Shown: positions 1 to 4,978, counted from the stretch's first letter. The stretch: 5,188 nucleotides of DNA from an uncultured Collinsella sp. (GCA_900553415.1 USDH01000116.1:1-5188), one strand, 5' to 3'. Numbers and translations: made by a program. The notes: generated by a model not told the origin, from the sequence alone.

Positions 1-18
1 TCGCTCTCGTAGCTGCGA

Positions 19-161
19 GGCCGGGGAAGCCCCGAGTCGCCGGGGTATTTCCTCCAAATTTCAAACAGTCCTATGCAAGACGAAGGCCACATTTAGTGGC
101 CTTCTTTGCATGCGGAACTCATTTGGAGCAAACACCCCGGCGACTCGGGGCTTCCCCGGCC
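19..161. repeat. 143-bp long nested palindrome (possible MITE or intergenic repeat)
   Basis: Positions 19-46 and 134-161 are a perfect 28-bp inverted repeat, beginning GGCCGGGGAAGCCCCG on the left. Moving inward, 52-59 (CTCCAAAT) pairs with 121-128, 73-78 (ATGCAA) with 106-111, and 82-90 with 96-104 around a 5-nt ATTTA loop. The element can therefore fold into one long hairpin with small internal loops. The outer arms also contain a short internal hairpin (CGGGG-aag-CCCCG). No transposase or clear target-site duplication is visible. The structure is seen directly; its identity as a miniature mobile element or dispersed repeat is inference. Confidence 0.75.
73..111. terminator. Central hairpin of the palindrome, possible bidirectional terminator
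   Basis: GAAGGCCAC (82-90) and GTGGCCTTC (96-104) form a 9-bp stem around ATTTA, extended by ATGCAA/TTGCAT (73-78 with 106-111) across a small internal loop. Only three T residues follow on the plus strand (105-107), so the U-tract is weak. It may be only the tip of the larger palindrome. Confidence 0.35.
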
Positions 162-212
162 AGACGACTCGGCCGTTCGGGTCAGGTAGGCTGGATTGTA
201 TTTGGTGAATGA

Positions 213-238
213 GGGTGCCGTTGGCGCCCCCATTTTTT
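213..238 (+). terminator. Rho-independent terminator of an upstream gene outside the window
   Basis: GGGTGCC (213-219) pairs with GGCGCCC (223-229), including one G-U pair, and is followed by a run of six T (233-238). Its orientation fits a plus-strand transcript entering from the left. No coding region in the window precedes it, so the terminated gene must end at or before position 1, perhaps at the TAG at 10-12. Confidence 0.6.
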
Positions 239-243
239 GTGGA

Positions 244-272
244 TGTGATGCAGGGACGGTCCCTTGGTCACA
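244..272. repeat. REP-like GGGAC palindrome
   Basis: This is a dyad centred on position 258. TGTGA (244-248) mirrors TCACA (268-272), and AGGGAC (252-257) mirrors GTCCCT (259-264); only three positions on each side are unpaired. From memory, TGTGAC...GGGAC-N-GTCCC...GTCACA palindromes occur dispersed in many gut Actinobacteria and Firmicutes and are sometimes linked to REP-associated tyrosine transposases. The symmetry is seen directly; membership of that family is recollection. An operator role is the alternative. Confidence 0.5.
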
Positions 273-306
273 TTGCGCCTCAAGATTTCCAAAAAGTTAA
301 CCTTTG

Positions 307-335
307 TTGACCTCAATAGTTAGATAAACTAAACT
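307..335 (+). promoter_or_regulatory. Promoter of the small-protein/P-type ATPase operon
   Basis: A -35 box TTGACC (307-312) and a -10 box TAAACT (330-335) are separated by 17 bp, predicting transcription start near 342 and a leader of about 80 nt before the ATG at 423. No competing promoter of similar quality is seen between the upstream terminator and the gene. Confidence 0.55.
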
Positions 336-338
336 ATT
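315..338. promoter_or_regulatory. Candidate operator overlapping the -10 box
   Basis: AATAGTT (315-321) and AACTATT (332-338) are exact inverted repeats. A second, offset dyad, TTAG-ataaa-CTAA, covers 320-332. Both overlap the -10 box at 330-335. TTAG...CTAA symmetry is reminiscent of DtxR/MntR-type metalloregulator boxes, which would suit a metal-exporter operon. The symmetry is visible; the regulator is inference. Confidence 0.35.
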
Positions 339-353
339 TTCCAAAAGTGTGCT

Positions 354-407
354 CGAGCAAACTTGTTTACTCGGGTGCTAAGGCACCATGCCGCGTCCAA
401 TGCGGCA
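354..407 (+). promoter_or_regulatory. Structured 5' leader with three consecutive stem-loops
   Basis: Three adjacent hairpins can form in the predicted leader. CGAG (354-357) pairs with CTCG (370-373), with an inner AAA/TTT. GGTGC (374-378) pairs with GCACC (383-387). TGCCGC (389-394) pairs with GCGGCA (402-407). The last ends four bases before the GGGAG Shine-Dalgarno (411-415). It does not match a metal riboswitch that I can recognise. It could be cis-acting RNA, an mRNA stabiliser, or incidental folding. Confidence 0.3.
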
Positions 408-422
408 AAAGGGAGAAGCAAC

Positions 423-668
423 ATGAAGAAGTCGACGTTCAATACCCTGCTTGTCGGTGGCGGTTTTCTGCTTGGTACGGCTGGCATCAAGCTGCTTACC
501 AGCGCTCCGGTAAAGAATGCCTGCGTGCAGGGCATTGCGTGCGGCATGCGCGTCAAGAACTGCTACCAGGACATGGTCGAGCAGGCCAAGGCTAATGTCG
601 ATGACATGGTTGCCGAGGCTGCCTACATCACCCAGAGCGAGGCCGCTGCTGACGAGGCAGCCGAGTAA
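423..668 (+). CDS. Small hydrophobic DUF6110-like protein, putative partner of the metal ATPase
   Basis: This 81-aa protein starts at the ATG preceded by GGGAG (411-415) with 7-nt spacing; longer in-frame starts would lie inside the structured leader. Residues 1-3 are MKK, and about 7-25 form a glycine-rich hydrophobic segment (LLVGGGFLLGTAGIKLL), probably membrane-inserted or a membrane anchor. Three cysteines follow, at about residues 34, 40 and 47, then an acidic, alanine-rich helix ending in AADEAAE. From memory the layout matches the DUF6110 family found beside heavy-metal P-type ATPases. It also parallels mycobacterial PacL1 (DUF1490), a small membrane protein with an Ala/Glu-rich part that partners CtpC. 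The ATPase gene begins 18 nt downstream, so the two are almost certainly co-transcribed. A metal-chaperone or ATPase-stabilising role is inferred by analogy only; no PacL-like His/Asp metal motif is present at the C-terminus. Confidence 0.8.
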   Translation: MKKSTFNTLLVGGGFLLGTAGIKLLTSAPVKNACVQGIACGMRVKNCYQDMVEQAKANVDDMVAEAAYITQSEAAADEAAE

Positions 669-686
669 CGCTCCCAGGCACAAACT

Positions 687-2762
687 ATGAGATTCTCGAT
701 TATGAGCGAGATCCCCGGCAGGACCCGTCTTCAATTGGCGGGTCCTGTGCCAGAGAGCGATCTCGATGCACTTCTTAAGCTCAGCGGCGACATCGACGGT
801 GTGCGTAAGGTGCGCGTTTACGGCCGTATTGGCCAGATGGCGCTCGAATATGACGAACCGTGCCGTGCGGGCGTGCTCGACGCCTTGGGTGCGCTCGATG
901 CCCAGGCCATTGCCGACGCAAAGACGGGCTACGTGATGCAACTTGAGCCGCGCAAGCACAAACTCGTTATGGACCTGGCGACACTCGTCGGTGCCCATTA
1001 CGCACGTCGCTGGTTCTTGCCCACGCCCCTGCGTGCGGTGTTTGTCGTGGCCGGTTACATGACCTTTTTGCGCGCCGCCCTTCGTGAGCTCGCGCAGCCG
1101 CGCCTGACCGTTCCCGTGCTCGACGCTTCGGCCATCGGTATCTCGTTTGTCAAACGTGATGTCGACACCGCGGGCCAGACGATGTTCCTGCTCAACGTGG
1201 GCGAGCTGCTCGAGGACTACACCCGCGCCATGAGCGAAAACGAACTCATCAACTCGCTGCTCGACGTGCCCGACAAGGCGCAAAAGGTCGTCGGTGACAC
1301 CGAGGTGAGCGTTGCCGCCACCGAGCTTGAGCCCGGCGACTTGGTGGCCGTGCGCACTGGCATGTCCATTTGCATCGATGGTGTTGTCGAGCAGGGGAGC
1401 GCCATGGTCAACCAAGCGACCCTGACCGGCGAGCCACTGGCCGTTGAGCGCAGCGTGGGCGATGACGTGTTCGCCGGTACCGTCGTGGAAGACGGCAGCA
1501 TCTTGGTGCGCGTGCGTGCCAACACGGCGCAGACCAAGCTGCGCTCGATCGTCTCGCTCGTGCAGACGGCCGACTCGCTCAAGTCCGAGGGCCAGTCGCA
1601 CATGGAGGACCTTGCCAACAAGATCGTCCCGTGGAACTTCCTGCTCGCGGGCCTGGTAGCGCTTACCACCCGCAGCCTCATCAAGACCTCGGCGGCGCTG
1701 ATGGTCGACTACTCGTGCGCACTCAAGCTCACGGGTTCCGTCGCCGTCATGACCGCTATGAGCGATGCTGCCAAGATGGGCGTCATGGTCAAGGGCGCAA
1801 AGTACTTTGAGTCGTTTGCCAAGGCCGACACCATTGTCTTTGACAAGACCGGTACGCTGACCGAGGCACAGCCGCGTCTTGCTTCCGTGCTCACCACCGA
1901 TGGCTGGAGCGAGGACGAGGTCCTGCGCCTTTCCGCTTGCTTGGAGGAGCATTTTCCGCATCCGGTGGCACGCGCCGTGGTCAATGCGGCGCGCGAGCGC
2001 GGGCTCGAGCATCGCGAGCGCCATGCCGCCGTCGAGTACATCGTGGCGCACGGCATCGCTTCGTCCATTGAAGGGCGTCGCGCCATCATCGGTTCCGCGC
2101 ACTTTGTATTTGAGGACGAGAGCGCGCAGCTCGATTCCGACGTTAAGGAGCGCATAGAGTCCCAGATGCAGGGTCTGTCGCCACTGTACCTGGCGGTCGA
2201 CGGCACGGTCGTCGGCGTGCTCGGAATCGAGGATCCGCTCAAGCCCGGGGTCCGTGAGGCCATCGCCGACCTGCATGCGCTGGGCGTCAAGCATGTCGTT
2301 ATGCTCACGGGCGATTCCGAGCGCACGGCCGAGCGCATTGCTCGCGAGGCAGGTGTCGACGAGTTTAAGGCCGAGCTGCTGCCCGAGGACAAGTATGCCT
2401 ATGTGGAGCGGATTAAGAGCGAGGGGCGCCATGTTGCCATGGTGGGCGACGGCGTCAACGATTCGCCGGCACTCGGTTTGGCCGACGTGGGTCTGGCCAT
2501 GGGCGGTGGAAGCGACATCGCCAAGGAGGTCGCCGACATCATCCTGACCGATACGGATCTGGCCGCAATCGTGCGCCTGCGCCGCATGAGTCAGGGCCTC
2601 GTTGATCGTCTGACGAGCTCCTATTCTAAGGTGATGCTCACCAACTCAGCACTCTTGGCACTGGGCATTACCGGCATGATCACTCCGCAGGCGTCGTCGC
2701 TGCTGCACAACGGCTCGACGATCGCCTACAGCCTGGGCAACGCAAAGGCGTACCTGCGTTAG
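687..2762 (+). CDS. Heavy-metal translocating P1B-type ATPase (atypical DYSC metal site)
   Basis: This 691-aa inner-membrane cation pump hydrolyses ATP through an aspartyl-phosphate intermediate. Residues 1 to about 70 form an HMA-like domain (IPGRTRLQL...) without the usual CxxC. Hydrophobic helices lie near 112-133, 142-155 and 315-360. The actuator loop holds TGEP (247-250), the phosphorylation motif is DKTGT at D386, the P1B signature HP is at 425-426, TGDS is at 541-544 and GDGVND at 587-592. Two helices close the protein, with HNGST near the C-terminus. The transmembrane metal motif, normally CPC/CPH/SPC, reads DYSCALKL (C344). This separates it from classical Cu and Zn/Cd pumps; the CtpC-like Mn/Zn group is the nearest comparison I can offer, so the substrate is unresolved. 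ATG 687 is preferred over ATG 702 because its first residues belong to the N-terminal strand, although the ribosome site (AGG, 676-678) is weak. Translational coupling to the upstream gene is likely. Confidence 0.95.
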   Translation: MRFSIMSEIPGRTRLQLAGPVPESDLDALLKLSGDIDGVRKVRVYGRIGQMALEYDEPCRAGVLDALGALDAQAIADAKTGYVMQLEPRKHKLVMDLATLVGAHYARRWFLPTPLRAVFVVAGYMTFLRAALRELAQPRLTVPVLDASAIGISFVKRDVDTAGQTMFLLNVGELLEDYTRAMSENELINSLLDVPDKAQKVVGDTEVSVAATELEPGDLVAVRTGMSICIDGVVEQGSAMVNQATLTGEPLAVERSVGDDVFAGTVVEDGSILVRVRANTAQTKLRSIVSLVQTADSLKSEGQSHMEDLANKIVPWNFLLAGLVALTTRSLIKTSAALMVDYSCALKLTGSVAVMTAMSDAAKMGVMVKGAKYFESFAKADTIVFDKTGTLTEAQPRLASVLTTDGWSEDEVLRLSACLEEHFPHPVARAVVNAARERGLEHRERHAAVEYIVAHGIASSIEGRRAIIGSAHFVFEDESAQLDSDVKERIESQMQGLSPLYLAVDGTVVGVLGIEDPLKPGVREAIADLHALGVKHVVMLTGDSERTAERIAREAGVDEFKAELLPEDKYAYVERIKSEGRHVAMVGDGVNDSPALGLADVGLAMGGGSDIAKEVADIILTDTDLAAIVRLRRMSQGLVDRLTSSYSKVMLTNSALLALGITGMITPQASSLLHNGSTIAYSLGNAKAYLR

Positions 2763-2786
2763 CAGACGTGTTCGCTCACGTTATCT

Positions 2787-2832
2787 GGCCTGCGCCTAGA
2801 CGGCATCGGTGTCGTCTGGGCGCAGGCCTTTT
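2787..2832 (+). terminator. Strong Rho-independent terminator after the ATPase gene
   Basis: A 16-bp stem pairs 2787-2802 (GGCCTGCGCCTAGACG) with 2813-2828, including one G-U pair, around a 10-nt loop, and is followed by TTTT (2829-2832). It lies 24 nt after the ATPase stop codon and closes the metal operon. The next promoter begins almost immediately behind it. Confidence 0.85.
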
Positions 2833-2836
2833 GCAT

Positions 2837-2865
2837 TTGACCATGTGCTAGCTTCTTTATATAGT
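2837..2865 (+). promoter_or_regulatory. Promoter of the toxin-antitoxin operon
   Basis: TTGACC (2837-2842) and TATAGT (2860-2865) are separated by 17 bp, a near-consensus housekeeping promoter. Transcription should start near 2872. This rules out the longest possible antitoxin frame, whose GTG at 2864 lies inside the -10 box. Confidence 0.7.
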
Positions 2866-2885
2866 GTTGCTAGCATGGCTAGCAA
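2845..2885. promoter_or_regulatory. Palindromic operator of the toxin-antitoxin operon
   Basis: TTGCTAGC (2867-2874) and GCTAGCAA (2878-2885) form a perfect 8-bp inverted repeat around ATG, covering the predicted transcription start. A third GTGCTAGC (2845-2852) sits between the -35 and -10 boxes. Binding here would block the promoter. Autoregulation by the RelB-like antitoxin, alone or with the toxin, is the usual arrangement for such operons and is inferred here. Confidence 0.6.
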
Positions 2886-2905
2886 TTGAAGGGAGCGGGA
2901 TCGAC

Positions 2906-3259
2906 GTGGGTGCTGTTGGCAGCATGGCGCAGGTGAACGTTCGCGTGGATCGCCAGGTCAAGAACCGTGCCGAGGAGGCGCTGCGGCTTTCGGGTGGGTC
3001 ACTGCCCGAGCTCATCAAAAAGGTCGTAGCGAAGGTTGCACAGGGCGGCGGTTCGTGCGAAGAGGTGTTGTCGGCTGTTGACGACCAACTGCCTAGCGCT
3101 GGTGCCACATCGCCGTTTGTCGCATCATGGGCGGCGGCGGATCAGCTTTACGCGGACCTGGGTATCGATACATCGTCTACATCCGATGACCGCGATTGGG
3201 ACACAATCTATTCCGAAACCATGGACGAGCGCTATCGCCAAAAGGGGATGATCCTGTGA
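2906..3259 (+). CDS. RelB/DinJ-like antitoxin
   Basis: The product is a 117-aa antitoxin. Near the N-terminus, MAQVNVRVDRQVKNRAEEAL matches the ribbon-helix-helix start of RelB/DinJ proteins: a strand (QVNVRVD) that pairs in a dimer and contacts DNA, then helices through about residue 50. The C-terminal half is acidic and probably disordered until it binds the toxin (DLGIDTSSTSDDRDWDTIY). GTG 2906 is chosen because GGGAG/GGGA sequences at 2891-2900 lie at proper spacing; ATG 2924, giving a 111-aa protein beginning MAQVNV, is the alternative and has no clear ribosome site. The stop codon overlaps the toxin start by 4 nt. RelB-like antitoxins classically pair with RelE-type toxins, but here the partner is a PIN protein. 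It probably represses its own promoter through the upstream palindrome. Confidence 0.8.
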   Translation: MGAVGSMAQVNVRVDRQVKNRAEEALRLSGGSLPELIKKVVAKVAQGGGSCEEVLSAVDDQLPSAGATSPFVASWAAADQLYADLGIDTSSTSDDRDWDTIYSETMDERYRQKGMIL

Positions 3260-3771
3260 GCGGGGCACCTCTCAAGATCATGGTGGACGCCAACGTATGG
3301 GTTGATTCGTTTTGCGTCGACCATGCCGAGTCGCTTGCCGCGCGTGCGTTTATTGGACAGGCGACAGAGACGAGGGCGTTACTGTTCTTCCCGGTGCATA
3401 TCGCTAAAGACGTGCTGTACGTTGTCCAACACGAGCTGAAGCGTAGCGTTCTTGCCAGCGGGGGAGCGCTCGACGAGGCTTCTGCCCGCGCGATTGGCGA
3501 TGCGGCGCTGGCGTTTGTTCGGAATATGACTGAAAACGCCACGGCCGTGGGTGCAGATGCGTCGGACCTTTGGCTGGCCGACAAATACTTAGCGCTCCAT
3601 CGCGATTACGAGGACAACTTGGTGCTCGCCGCGTGCAAGCGCGCGCAGGTCGATTACTTGGTGACCAACGATCGCAAGCTGCTCGAACATGCCGATCTTG
3701 CAGCGAAGACCCCGCGCCAAATGATGCCGATTCTTGCTTTGGCCGAACGCGGCGGCGCGGCTATCGGTTGA
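3256..3771 (+). CDS. PIN-domain toxin (VapC-like ribonuclease)
   Basis: The product is a 171-aa PIN-fold protein, the nuclease class of VapC toxins, which cleave RNA using Mg2+ or Mn2+. The N-terminal strand KIMVDANVWVDSF supplies D11 and N13. An acidic residue in the second region is D52 (HIAKDVLY), with E60 nearby. The C-terminal core is DYEDNLVLAAC, giving D120, followed by the strand YLVTNDRKLL with D139. This is the standard PIN arrangement, closest in my judgement to the PIN_3 subgroup. The start is GTG 3256, preceded by AAAGGGG (3241-3247) with 8-nt spacing. It forms a GTGA overlap with the antitoxin stop, so translation is probably coupled. A longer ATG frame from 3196 lies wholly inside the antitoxin gene and has no ribosome site. 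The acidic quartet looks intact, so the nuclease is probably active; the RNA target cannot be read from the sequence. Confidence 0.85.
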   Translation: MSGAPLKIMVDANVWVDSFCVDHAESLAARAFIGQATETRALLFFPVHIAKDVLYVVQHELKRSVLASGGALDEASARAIGDAALAFVRNMTENATAVGADASDLWLADKYLALHRDYEDNLVLAACKRAQVDYLVTNDRKLLEHADLAAKTPRQMMPILALAERGGAAIG

Positions 3772-3783
3772 CGCGAACTGTTT

Positions 3784-3820
3784 GCGGGCCTCTTGGACGA
3801 CGATGCGCCAAGGGGCCCGC
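3784..3820. terminator. Hairpin between convergent genes, probable terminator
   Basis: GCGGGCCTCTTGG (3784-3796) pairs with 3808-3820 over 13 bp with one G-U pair and an 11-nt loop. It lies between the toxin stop and the convergent gene's stop. Neither strand has a good U-tract, so it may act as a transcription barrier in both directions rather than as a classic intrinsic terminator. Confidence 0.5.
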
Positions 3821-3829
3821 GCCTGCTAT

Positions 3830-4264
3830 TTACAAAAGCTCGGCCTTAATGGCGGGACTTTCTGCGAGCTGCTCGGCTGCCTTTTCGTCGGAGCTGTCGA
3901 GTGCTGCCAGACTGCGGTAGACCCACTCGTTGACCTGGGTGTTCTTAACGCCTGCGGTCTGCATAAGGGCGCCTACCTCGCGGATTGCTGCGAGCAGATC
4001 GGCTTTGGGACCCGTGAGCTCGACCTCGATGCCGTGGTAGGCGGCCACGCCGCGGTTCTCACTCACGTGGTCGATAAAGCCCTCGACGGTCTCAAGCTGC
4101 TGGGCGAGAGCTGCATCATCGTCAGCGTCCAGCGCGACGAGTGCGTTCGATACCGTGAGGGCGGGATGTCCGCAGGGGACAAAGCCTTCGATGACATCCA
4201 TAGCTTCGGTAATGGTTGAGCCCAGGCCTGCGAGGGCATTGACGAGCTGCTGCTTGGTATCCAT
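3830..4264 (-). CDS. Hypothetical acidic helical protein of 144 aa
   Basis: I do not recognise this protein. On the minus strand its ATG (4262-4264) follows AAAGGA with about 5-nt spacing, and it stops at TAA (3830-3832). It has no signal peptide, no membrane segment and a single cysteine (PCGHPAL, near residue 31). The composition is rich in Ala, Leu, Asp and Glu and suggests amphipathic helices throughout. It reads like two related helical halves, each ending in an acidic Ala-rich stretch: VSNALVALDADDDAALAQQL near residues 38-57, and VYRSLAALDSSDEKAAEQLA near 114-133. Both show the pattern AL-D-(D/S)2-AA-QL, perhaps from an internal duplication. The gene is convergent with the toxin and divergent from ssrA, so it is probably a single-gene transcript. 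The ribosome site and codon use support a real cytosolic protein. Confidence 0.75.
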   Translation of the reverse strand: MDTKQQLVNALAGLGSTITEAMDVIEGFVPCGHPALTVSNALVALDADDDAALAQQLETVEGFIDHVSENRGVAAYHGIEVELTGPKADLLAAIREVGALMQTAGVKNTQVNEWVYRSLAALDSSDEKAAEQLAESPAIKAELL

Positions 4265-4298
4265 AACGGTCCTTTCGACGGGTCAATTTTGCTTGGCG

Positions 4299-4326
4299 AA
4301 AATATACGTGACGCGTTCGGTGGCAA
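4299..4326 (-). promoter_or_regulatory. Possible promoter of the 144-aa hypothetical gene
   Basis: On the minus strand, TTGCCA (4321-4326) and TATTTT (4299-4304) are 16 bp apart, about 35 nt upstream of the ATG. An overlapping TATATT (4301-4306) is a better -10 box but leaves only 14 bp of spacing. The fit is moderate. Confidence 0.35.
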
Positions 4327-4396
4327 AAGTGCGAAGTATGGTGCACATTAGGGTCTTCACAGCTCGTGCATAGAACAGCTGTCCGCTTTCAGAACG

Positions 4397-4405
4397 TGGT
4401 AAGAT
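4397..4405 (+). promoter_or_regulatory. Extended -10 promoter of ssrA
   Basis: TGGTAAGAT combines a TGn extension (4397-4399) with a TAAGAT -10 box (4400-4405). No convincing -35 box lies 16-18 bp upstream, which fits an extended -10 promoter. Start near 4412 would give a pre-tmRNA leader of about 90 nt. Confidence 0.5.
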
Positions 4406-4411
4406 AACACT

Positions 4412-4503
4412 CCACAAGCGGGGCTCGCCCCGTATGTTCCTTGAAAAGTCGACGGTTATCGGGTGTTTGCAGGCCCGATACCATCCAGACTTTCCCAACA
4501 TTC
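4412..4503 (+). other. 5' leader of pre-tmRNA
   Basis: This segment lies between the predicted transcription start and the mature tmRNA 5' end. It can form two hairpins: CGGGG/CCCCG (4419-4423 with 4428-4432) and TATCGGG/CCCGATA (4457-4463 with 4474-4480). It would be removed by RNase P, which cuts at the tRNA-like acceptor stem. Confidence 0.4.
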
Positions 4504-4867
4504 GGGGGCGACTGGTTTCGACACGATAGCTCTGAGAGAGGAAGCAAGCCGAGGTCTCCTCGCCTCGTTAAACAGGGGTACCGTCAAATTGAATTGACAA
4601 CAACTCTTCTTTTGAGCCCATGGCTCTCGCTGCTTAGTTTATAGCGGCGCGTCAACCCGGTGATTTCCCCGACACCGGCGCGACGTCATGTTAGGGGAAT
4701 GCTCCTGCGCACGTAATCGGTATGGCGCGGGCTAAGACCGAACCGGTCTGGACGGCGCGAGCGTGTCGCTGCGCGCAAGCCGTCCGAGACTAAACCAGCG
4801 ACTGAGCTTGGAGATGCCAATCAGGGGGCTTTCGTGGACCGGAGTTCGATTCTCCGCGCCTCCACCA
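4504..4867 (+). ncRNA. ssrA: Transfer-messenger RNA (tmRNA)
   Basis: This 364-nt RNA rescues stalled ribosomes by trans-translation together with SmpB. The tRNA-like ends are clear: GGGGGCG (4504-4510) pairs with CGCCTCC (4857-4863), followed by discriminator A and an encoded CCA (4865-4867). The T-arm is CGGAG-TTCGATT-CTCCG (4840-4856), and ACTGGTTTCGACACG follows the 5' acceptor as expected for the reduced D-loop. A stem matching pseudoknot PK1 is visible (CGAGG 4550-4554 with CCTCG 4563-4567). The mRNA-like part ends in codons for MALAA and then TAG (4635-4637). The remaining GC-rich stretch up to about 4790 fits PK2-PK4. This is a one-piece, not permuted, tmRNA. It is transcribed divergently from the 144-aa gene and followed at once by a terminator. 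Confidence 0.97.
4596..4637 (+). other. tmRNA proteolysis-tag reading frame
   Basis: Read from GAC (4596), the frame gives DNNSSFEPMALAA and ends at TAG (4635-4637). An in-frame TGA at 4590-4592 limits the start to ATT (4593) or GAC (4596), so the resume codon is not the common alanine codon. With alanine from the charged tmRNA the tag would be A-DNNSSFEPMALAA. The hydrophobic ALAA end is the usual signal for ClpXP-type proteases. The choice of GAC as resume codon is inference. Confidence 0.7.
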
Positions 4868-4877
4868 ATAGTTACAG

Positions 4878-4909
4878 GCAGGTAGGTAAACGCACCTACC
4901 TGCTTTTTT
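4878..4909 (+). terminator. Rho-independent terminator of ssrA
   Basis: GCAGGTAGGT (4878-4887) pairs perfectly with ACCTACCTGC (4894-4903) around a 6-nt loop, followed by six T (4904-4909). It lies 10 nt after the tmRNA CCA end. Confidence 0.92.
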
Positions 4910-4923
4910 ATTACTTATAGATA

Positions 4924-4978
4924 CCGCGGAGAATCGAACTCTGTGCAGGGCGCGGGCGTAAAGAAAACGCGTGAGCGT
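4924..4978. repeat. Long direct repeat, copy 1, with inverted tmRNA-tail sequence
   Basis: Positions 4924-4978 are identical to 5134-5188 (55 bp, spacing exactly 210 bp). Positions 4925-4941 are the exact reverse complement of tmRNA positions 4842-4858, covering most of the T-arm and the first two acceptor bases. The rest of the repeat includes GCAGGGCGCGGGCG and the left part of a hairpin. Identity stops at 4923/5133 on the left. Confidence 0.9.

Noticed and set aside
2..208. Open plus-strand frame running through the left palindrome
   Set aside because: It has no start with a ribosome site, and the inverted-repeat arms would be translated as coding sequence. It is best explained by low stop frequency in GC-rich palindromic DNA.
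1709..2392. 227-codon minus-strand frame inside the ATPase gene
   Set aside because: The translation is dominated by Ser, Arg, Pro and Ala with no domain; it is a codon-bias shadow of the ATPase.
378..2432. 684-codon open frame on the minus strand opposite the small protein and ATPase genes
   Set aside because: It is wholly antisense to two well-supported genes. Its translation is rich in Leu, Gly, His, Ala and Arg with no recognisable motif, as expected from a shadow frame in GC-biased coding DNA.
2864..2905. N-terminal extension of the antitoxin from GTG 2864
   Set aside because: The start lies inside the predicted -10 box and upstream of the transcription start, and the added residues run across the operator palindrome.
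3196..3255. N-terminal extension of the PIN toxin from ATG 3196
   Set aside because: It lies inside the antitoxin gene and has no ribosome site, whereas GTG 3256 has AAAGGGG at good spacing and starts just before the PIN strand.
3734..4219. 161-codon plus-strand frame opposite the 144-aa minus-strand gene
   Set aside because: It has no ribosome site, overlaps the toxin's end and the intergenic hairpin, and the minus-strand frame has a good ribosome site and more protein-like composition.
4441..4644. 67-codon frame running into ssrA
   Set aside because: It overlaps the tmRNA leader and the mature 5' half; the RNA gene explains the sequence.
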